From the NCBI GenBank assembly GCA_964632505.1, contig CAZWCE010000007.1, forward strand, positions 1 through 64,000: a DNA stretch of 64,000 nt, in the 5' to 3' direction. Each line of letters starts with the position of its first letter. Position 1 is the stretch's first letter. This DNA comes from CAZWCE01 sp964632505. Lineage in GTDB: Bacteria; Planctomycetota; Planctomycetia; Pirellulales; Thermoguttaceae. This document shows positions 59,059 through 64,000 of this stretch, one piece after another. A model generated the notes under the pieces. It was not told where the DNA came from. It saw only the letters and a list, made by a program, of their open reading frames with translations, and ran no database searches. A program made the translations under genes and the position numbers.

Positions 59059-59848
59059 GGATGCATATGATGGCGGGAATCGATGTTGCCCGTCTTCATC
59101 GTTCTCGGGTAACGGCCGTCTCAAGGGCGACGGTAGGATAAGGTCCGAGAGGATGAAGAAAAGAACAGATTCGAATGATTCAAGGTCGCATCAGTACTGT
59201 AGCCCTTGCATCCCGAATGGATCTCGGGAAGGTTGGAAGGCCGAGGGTCGCCCTCGGTTCCGTGGGGATGCGACGCTCAAAAATGATCTCACCGAAATGG
59301 TAAACGATCCTTTTATTCTATCTCGATTCATGGGAAAAACAAGATTATTCCCTCTTTACGAATCGAATTCCCGAAACGACTTCGCAGCCGGCCATCCCCG
59401 CTTGGAGAAAACACAATCGACATCGTTTCGCGGCGACCGCGTGAAGGGAAAGCAACGGTGTCGCAGGGGCCCACCAAAACCGCGATCTATTCCGAATTCG
59501 GTTCGTCACCACCCCTCTCTAAAAAATAGGTGACCTGCAAAGCCTACGCAAAAACGACAGTGCGATTCGAACTCTCCGAACCCTCTTGGAGTCAACAAGA
59601 TGTGAAATTCCTTCACTTTTTGGATTTTTTCGTGTCCGTTTTTTTCGGTTGTCCACCATAATGACAAGTAGAGGGAGTTGGCGAATCGCTCCCCCGAAGA
59701 TCCCAGGAAACGACAACACCACTTTCCGTCGTGGAGATTCGATCGGCCGTATCGAAAGGGATGAGCGAAACGATCCGTGGCGGTTCGCTTATTGCCGCCC
59801 GTCGGTGAATCGACTCTCTCCCGTCATGACGGACCAAGGAGGTCTCCG
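59059..59848. other. Long intergenic region carrying repeat copy D
   Basis: 790 bases between divergent genes. Copy D of the dispersed repeat is at 59186-59286. A TTGTC/GACAA inverted repeat lies near 59649-59666. No supported gene. Confidence 0.45.
59186..59286 (+). repeat. Dispersed ~100-bp repeat, copy D
   Basis: Starts TCGCATCAG, carries two hairpins (CCCGA/TCGGG and CCGAGGG-tcg-CCCTCGG), then GGTTC and the tail GATGCGACGCTCAAAAATG. Diverged from copies A and B in the middle but with the same ends and size. Confidence 0.5.
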
Positions 59849-60193
59849 ATGAGAATCACCCTTTTCTTAATCGCCCTGGCGTCCACCTGGTCATTGATGG
59901 CTCTGATGCCCGCAACGACTCCGGCGCAAAACAACAGCGATCGCGCCGTCACCAATCACGCCCCCGGGCAGTTTTACCAAGCCCAGGGACCATTCCACCA
60001 CAAAAGACACAATCCGTTTTACCGTCCGATGAAACGTCCCAACGTGCCGGACCGCGGAGATTCCCAACACCGTCGGCATCACGGAGGAAAACACTACCAC
60101 CACCATTATTACCACCCGGTGGTGCCCTATTACCATCCTCCGGTCTACTACTACCAACCTCGAAACTTCTACTACTACCGATTCGGTTGGTAG
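59849..60193 (+). CDS. Small secreted His/Tyr-rich protein
   Basis: 114 residues. Perfect AAGGAGG lies 7 nt upstream of ATG 59849. A signal peptide (MRITLFLIALASTWSLMALM, cleavage near TTPAQ) precedes a mature part dominated by His, Tyr, Pro and Arg, with runs such as KHYHHHYYHP and YYQPRNFYYY. No known domain. Histidine density suggests binding of transition metals, or a tyrosine-rich adhesive or wall component; neither can be chosen from sequence. Confidence 0.72.
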   Translation: MRITLFLIALASTWSLMALMPATTPAQNNSDRAVTNHAPGQFYQAQGPFHHKRHNPFYRPMKRPNVPDRGDSQHRRHHGGKHYHHHYYHPVVPYYHPPVYYYQPRNFYYYRFGW

Positions 60194-60238
60194 GCGTCGA
60201 AGAGGCGGTGATTTTCCCAAACCGCCTGCCGCCGTGCA

Positions 60239-61672
60239 TCAGAGAGTTGCTTCGAAACGCAATCCGAATACGAATGCGTCGCGGTAGGTCCCCGAAGGCC
60301 GTCCGATGTATTGGAGGTCGGGCTGGAGGATCAAGTGATCGGTCAACCGGCATTTGTAGAATAATTCCAGCGCGGCCTCGTTCGGGGAGGATACGCCCGC
60401 GTATCGGCTGAAAAGCACCGTCGAGACGCCGGCCCCCAAGATGTCGGCATCCCTTCCCGGGAGGAAGCCATGATAGACGATTCCCGCGCTCCAATAATGA
60501 TTCAGTTCGGAGCGATCTTCCGGGGCCCAGGCATATTGCCCGAAGGCGGCCAGCCCTTGCTGTACCTCTTCCGCTTCGGGCTCTTCCGAAGTCAACCATT
60601 GCTCCACGCCGTAATAGAATCCGTGCGCCCCCTGGAAGTTTCCCGAGCCGGCGGCGAGATCGTCCCACTGGCCGCTATGGTACCATAGGCCGGCATGCAT
60701 CTCACCGGGAAGTTGTTCGTCGGCCAGGGCATAGCGAGCGTGGAATTCATAAAGCGACATCGAAGTGCCGGAATCGGTGAACCCCCAAATGCGCCCATCC
60801 GGTTCGCCATCGAAGATTCCGAATTCGAAATCGAGCCAGTCGGTCAGCTCCACCAGCGTCACCGCCGCCAGGGCCCCGTCCGGGTAGCTGGCCATCGGAA
60901 CGGTGGGATGAAAGCCGTATGAGGAGTTGATGAAATCACCGGCGATGTGAACCACCGCAAATTCGAGATTCGCGTCCTGCTTCCCCAGACGGAGAACAAC
61001 ATCGCCGTCAAGGAAATGGTGCTCGTACCAGTATTCGCTCACCTGCATGCGATGAGGTGAGTCGATATTGCTCAGAATTTGGACATCGCCGACATATTCT
61101 TCGGAAATCCCGCGCCCGTGCATGTTTTGGGCAAGAATGGAACAGGTGCCGTTTTTCCAGAATCCCATCGCCTCAGTATCGCCGGTGAGCACCAGATCGG
61201 CCAGCCCCATGTATTCGGTTGCCTGCTGGGTCGACCGGCCCCCCCGCATGTTCGTAAACATTTCGCCTGTATAGAGATACTCCGCCGCGACCGCCTCTCC
61301 GCCGTGGACAGCCGGGAACAGGCCCCCGAGCATTCCTTCCTCTCCAACTCCAGGATTCCCAAGAGGTTGCTGCAATTGTCCCGCAAAACGAGGAGACGCC
61401 CCCCCGGGAGAGCCGTTCCCCCGCTCCCTTCCTGACAATCCCCCCTCTTGCGACAAAAATCCATCGACTCCAGCCCCCTCACCAGCGTGCAGCTCATGTG
61501 CAGACGTTGCGACATGCTTTTCCTCCTGGGCAAGGCGATTTTCCTGATCGCCACCCGACGGCATCGCTGGGGAAAAGCGCCCCGGAAGAAGCATTCCCAA
61601 CATTAAGCACACAAAGAGGTTACGCACAACATTCCTGTCGATGCCGCCACGATTTCCCGACCGATTCCACAT
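60239..61672 (-). CDS. OprB-like carbohydrate-selective porin
   Basis: 477 residues. A signal-like N-terminus (NLFVCLMLGMLLPG) and a variable stretch precede a beta-barrel pattern: alternating aromatic/polar strands such as EYMGLADLVLTGDTEAMGFW, VVLRLGKQDANLEF, YEFHARYALADEQLPG, GFYYGVEQWL, and the terminal strand FVFGLRFEATL. The order matches OprB porins, which pass sugars across the outer membrane. Start chosen at ATG 61672 because AAGGCGAG precedes it; the frame is open to 61750. It implies an outer membrane with sugar uptake, consistent with the hydrolases in the window. Confidence 0.85.
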   Translation of the reverse strand: MWNRSGNRGGIDRNVVRNLFVCLMLGMLLPGRFSPAMPSGGDQENRLAQEEKHVATSAHELHAGEGAGVDGFLSQEGGLSGRERGNGSPGGASPRFAGQLQQPLGNPGVGEEGMLGGLFPAVHGGEAVAAEYLYTGEMFTNMRGGRSTQQATEYMGLADLVLTGDTEAMGFWKNGTCSILAQNMHGRGISEEYVGDVQILSNIDSPHRMQVSEYWYEHHFLDGDVVLRLGKQDANLEFAVVHIAGDFINSSYGFHPTVPMASYPDGALAAVTLVELTDWLDFEFGIFDGEPDGRIWGFTDSGTSMSLYEFHARYALADEQLPGEMHAGLWYHSGQWDDLAAGSGNFQGAHGFYYGVEQWLTSEEPEAEEVQQGLAAFGQYAWAPEDRSELNHYWSAGIVYHGFLPGRDADILGAGVSTVLFSRYAGVSSPNEAALELFYKCRLTDHLILQPDLQYIGRPSGTYRDAFVFGLRFEATL

Positions 61673-62058
61673 GGCTCGCCTTGTTTCTCCGGATCCTTGT
61701 AGCAATAGCAAAATATTAACTGATCTTTCCGAGTGCTTCTGAGAACTCATCGAAAAACCGATACTTTTCCCGAACGATCCCTCGGAACGATGGGGATGGC
61801 CACCATATGAGGATTATCGTTGCCAATTAATCGTCATCTACTCGTTTTCTCAAAAATTCCCCGTGTGCAGATCAGGTAAAGCGTAACGATCCCGTAACCA
61901 TTCTTGCCGCGGGAAGCACTCCCATCTCGAACTTCTTCGGCATGAGGGATCCATTGACCGGTTTCCACCGCATGGTACGCTTAGAAAGTCACATCATTAG
62001 GAAATGGCCCAAGGCATATAGATTCTTTTTCCACCCCAATCCTACCGAGTTTTTCATC
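61673..62058. other. Divergent intergenic region before glpD
   Basis: 386 bases between the OprB-like gene and glpD. No clear promoter, hairpin or gene was recognised. Confidence 0.4.
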
Positions 62059-63537
62059 ATGGCACTCTCCAACGACCACTCCTCACGTCTACTTCGGGAC
62101 GAAGCGCTCGACCGGCTTGCCCACGACTCCTTCGATCTGTTGATTGCCGGGGGAGGGATCGTCGGCGCCGGCATCGCGCGCGACGCCGCCATGCGAGGGC
62201 TCCGCGTCGCGTTGGTCGATCAACACGACTTCGCCTTCGGCACCAGCAGCCGAACGAGCCGCATGCTCCACGGCGGATTGCGTTACCTTTCGCAAGGTCG
62301 GGTCAAACTCGTCCGGGAAGCAAATCGTGAGAAAGGGATCCTCCGTCGCATCGCCCCGCATCTTTCCCCGCCTCTTCCGTTCCTCTTCCCCGCATACGAC
62401 CAAAAAACACGGCCGCTGTGGCAATTGAAGATCGGGGTGAAAGCCTACGATCTGCTCTGCGGTCCCGATGGGAATTATGAGCCTTCACGTTCGATGGGTA
62501 TCGATGAAATCCTCGAGCAATTGCCCGGTCTGAACGATCAAGATCTTCAAGGAGCGGTGCGTGTACTCGACGGTTTCACCAACGACGCGCGACTGGTCCT
62601 CGATACACTCCGTTCCGCTTCGATCGCCGGCGCGGTCGTGGCGAACTACGTGCAGTTGCAGGAAGCCACGCCGGTGCCGAGCGGCTGGAAGTGCTACCTG
62701 AAGAACCTGGAAAGCGACCAAGCGTTTCAGACGACCGTCCCGGTCTTCATCAACGCGACCGGTCCCTGGTCGGACAAACTACCCATGGCGAGCATTCCTT
62801 TGCGACGAACCAAGGGAATCCATTTGGTCGTACCCCACGAGCGTCTCCCCGTGCCGGAAGCGGTGATCGTGACGCGCAAGGATCGCTACCTCTTCGCCAT
62901 TCCCTGGGGAGAGCGAACGATTCTCGGATCCACCGACACCGATTACGACGAATCGCTCGAAGAGATTCCCGTCACCGGAAGCGATATCGCTTACGTGCTC
63001 GATGTGATCAATGAGGCGTTCCCAAGTCAAGAGCTCTCCTCTTCCGACATCGTCGCGACCTGGGCCGGCGTGCGTCCGCTCATCTCCTCCGGCGGAGACG
63101 AAGGCCCCTCGAACATTTCCCGAAGGCACAAAATCGCGATGCCGTATCCCGGTTGGCTCGACCTCGCCGGTGGAAAACTGACGACCTATCGGCAAATCGC
63201 CGAGGAGACGGTCGACCGAGTGCTGGATTATCTCACTCTGAAGGCGAAACGCTGCCCGACCGCGGAAACCGCGCTGCTGCCGCCCAGCGCGGTGGAGCAG
63301 TGCAGCACGGTCGTTCCCATCGAGCCTACTCGAGAACAGATCGCCCATTACTGCCGCCATGAATGGGCCTTTCGCCTGGAAGACGTGATGGTGCGGCGCG
63401 GGGGATGGCATCATTACGGAAAAGAGCGTCTCCGGCGTGCCCGAGCGGTCGCCGACTGGATGGCCGAGGAGCTCGATTGGCCGGAAGAGAAAAAAGCGGA
63501 GGAACTGTCCCATTACGAGTCGATCTGCGCTATGTAA
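62059..63537 (+). CDS. glpD: Aerobic glycerol-3-phosphate dehydrogenase
   Basis: 492 residues. The FAD-binding Rossmann motif is DLLIAGGGIVGAGIARDAA, followed by the family motif FGTSSRTSRMLHGGLRYL; GPWSDKL, KGIHLVVPHERLP, FAIPWGERTILGSTDTDY and TWAGVRPLISSG complete the DAO-fold enzyme. The C-terminal DAO_C helical domain is present (IAHYCRHEWAFRLEDVMVRRG). It oxidises glycerol 3-phosphate to dihydroxyacetone phosphate, passing electrons to the quinone pool. Start chosen at ATG 62059, aligned to the family; the frame is open to 61942. No glpK or glpF is adjacent. Confidence 0.94.
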   Translation: MALSNDHSSRLLRDEALDRLAHDSFDLLIAGGGIVGAGIARDAAMRGLRVALVDQHDFAFGTSSRTSRMLHGGLRYLSQGRVKLVREANREKGILRRIAPHLSPPLPFLFPAYDQKTRPLWQLKIGVKAYDLLCGPDGNYEPSRSMGIDEILEQLPGLNDQDLQGAVRVLDGFTNDARLVLDTLRSASIAGAVVANYVQLQEATPVPSGWKCYLKNLESDQAFQTTVPVFINATGPWSDKLPMASIPLRRTKGIHLVVPHERLPVPEAVIVTRKDRYLFAIPWGERTILGSTDTDYDESLEEIPVTGSDIAYVLDVINEAFPSQELSSSDIVATWAGVRPLISSGGDEGPSNISRRHKIAMPYPGWLDLAGGKLTTYRQIAEETVDRVLDYLTLKAKRCPTAETALLPPSAVEQCSTVVPIEPTREQIAHYCRHEWAFRLEDVMVRRGGWHHYGKERLRRARAVADWMAEELDWPEEKKAEELSHYESICAM

Positions 63538-63564
63538 GGACGTCCATCATGCAGTGGGGCGTCG

Positions 63565-64000
63565 TCACTCGAGGACGATATCGCGGTAGATCGGCAAGTG
63601 GCGGTAATAGACCTCGAGCATGTAGATCGACAGGCAGGTCACGTAAAGCCGGCCGCCGTGCTGCCCCCAGGCGTCGCGCGAGGGATCCCAACTGCCGGTC
63701 TCGTTGCCTTCGCGGATCTGCATCTCCGGAACCCGTTGCCGCATCACCTCGTTCCAGCGCTGCCAGTACTTGCTCCGATGGCCCATATGATGGGCGACCT
63801 GGGCGGCATAATACCAGTAGTAGACATCGGGATCGCGACTGTAATCGATGCGATTCTCCGGTGAGGTGAGCCAGGCGAGCCCGGCTTGAAGACGAGGGTC
63901 TTCCTTCTTCCATCCCAAATACTGACGGCACAAGAGTGCTTCGGCGGTCATCGGTTTCGTGAAAGGATAGCCCGGTTCATACGCATACCGACTGCCGTCT
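63565..64000 (-). CDS. C-terminal part of a prenyltransferase/squalene-oxidase-like repeat protein (runs off the window)
   Basis: About 145 residues are visible. The frame stays open to the right edge (DGSRYAYEPGYPFTKPMTAE lies upstream of the first visible Met), so the N-terminal part is outside. Repeat-like features: MTAEALLCRQYLGW, DPDVYYWYYAAQVAHHMG, GSWDPSRDAWGQHGGRLY and the end LSIYMLEVYYRHLPIY. These match the alpha/alpha-toroid repeats of prenyltransferase/squalene-cyclase-like planctomycete proteins, which are usually large and of unknown activity. It converges with glpD, with 27 bases between stops. Confidence 0.8.
   Translation of the reverse strand, partial: DGSRYAYEPGYPFTKPMTAEALLCRQYLGWKKEDPRLQAGLAWLTSPENRIDYSRDPDVYYWYYAAQVAHHMGHRSKYWQRWNEVMRQRVPEMQIREGNETGSWDPSRDAWGQHGGRLYVTCLSIYMLEVYYRHLPIYRDIVLE

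Overview
The window reads as chromosomal DNA of a free-living, flagellated planctomycete, probably Pirellulales-like. The grounds are the gene families: a formylglycine sulfatase, large secreted proteins of uncertain function, a PQQ-type beta-propeller, MoxR/DUF58/DUF4129 and vWA/ExbB/ExbD clusters, a C-terminal fragment of a prenyltransferase/squalene-oxidase-like repeat protein, and flagellin next to csrA. The lineage is inferred from families; no rRNA, tRNA, CRISPR array, transposase or phage gene was seen.

Layout. 80-8047: transglutaminase-like/TPR protein, two YeeE/YedE sulfur-transport halves, thioredoxin, a GT2-TPR protein, a noncoding locus with a promoter, a compact three-way-junction RNA and a terminator (6861-7136), and a small DxD glycosyltransferase. 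8064-15399: carbohydrate locus (alpha/alpha-barrel-like protein, GH39-like hydrolase, BNR beta-propeller, UxaA-family dehydratase) and a HisN-type phosphatase. 15571-20401: a three-gene set (ExeA/GspA ATPase, a CpsD/ParA-like protein lacking the Walker A lysine, a single-span low-complexity protein) that recalls exopolysaccharide/PEP-CTERM loci but has no exosortase here. 21053-31913: peroxiredoxin, glycogen branching enzyme, BI-1 protein, DapA, PdxJ, a secreted protein overlapping a PQQ-like protein, AroA and a small zinc ribbon.

32207-44289: two divergent envelope clusters around peptide deformylase. One is MoxR-DUF58-DUF4129 (minus strand); the other is vWA-TPR-ExbB-ExbD-ExbD-TPR (plus strand), a plausible proton-motive-force-driven envelope machine. 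44428-49941: a 1578-residue flagellin with repeated inserts, preceded by csrA. 50623-53596: a GOGAT-like flavoprotein divergent from an NrpR-type repressor across a 292-bp spacer crowded with inverted repeats. 53653-64000: a very acidic anchored protein, UppP, sulfatase, a predicted metallopeptidase, a His/Tyr-rich small secreted protein, an OprB-like porin, GlpD and the partial repeat protein.

Most interesting signals: the candidate ncRNA at 6861-7100; a dispersed hairpin-bearing repeat of about 100 bp (36495, 55280, 59186, half copy 53598); the NrpR/GOGAT-like module and its operator-like spacer; the giant flagellin; and the lysine-less CpsD-like ATPase set. Start codons were chosen from Shine-Dalgarno-like sequences and signal peptides, and many N-termini differ from the longest possible frame. 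Promoter and terminator calls are by eye, without energy calculations.
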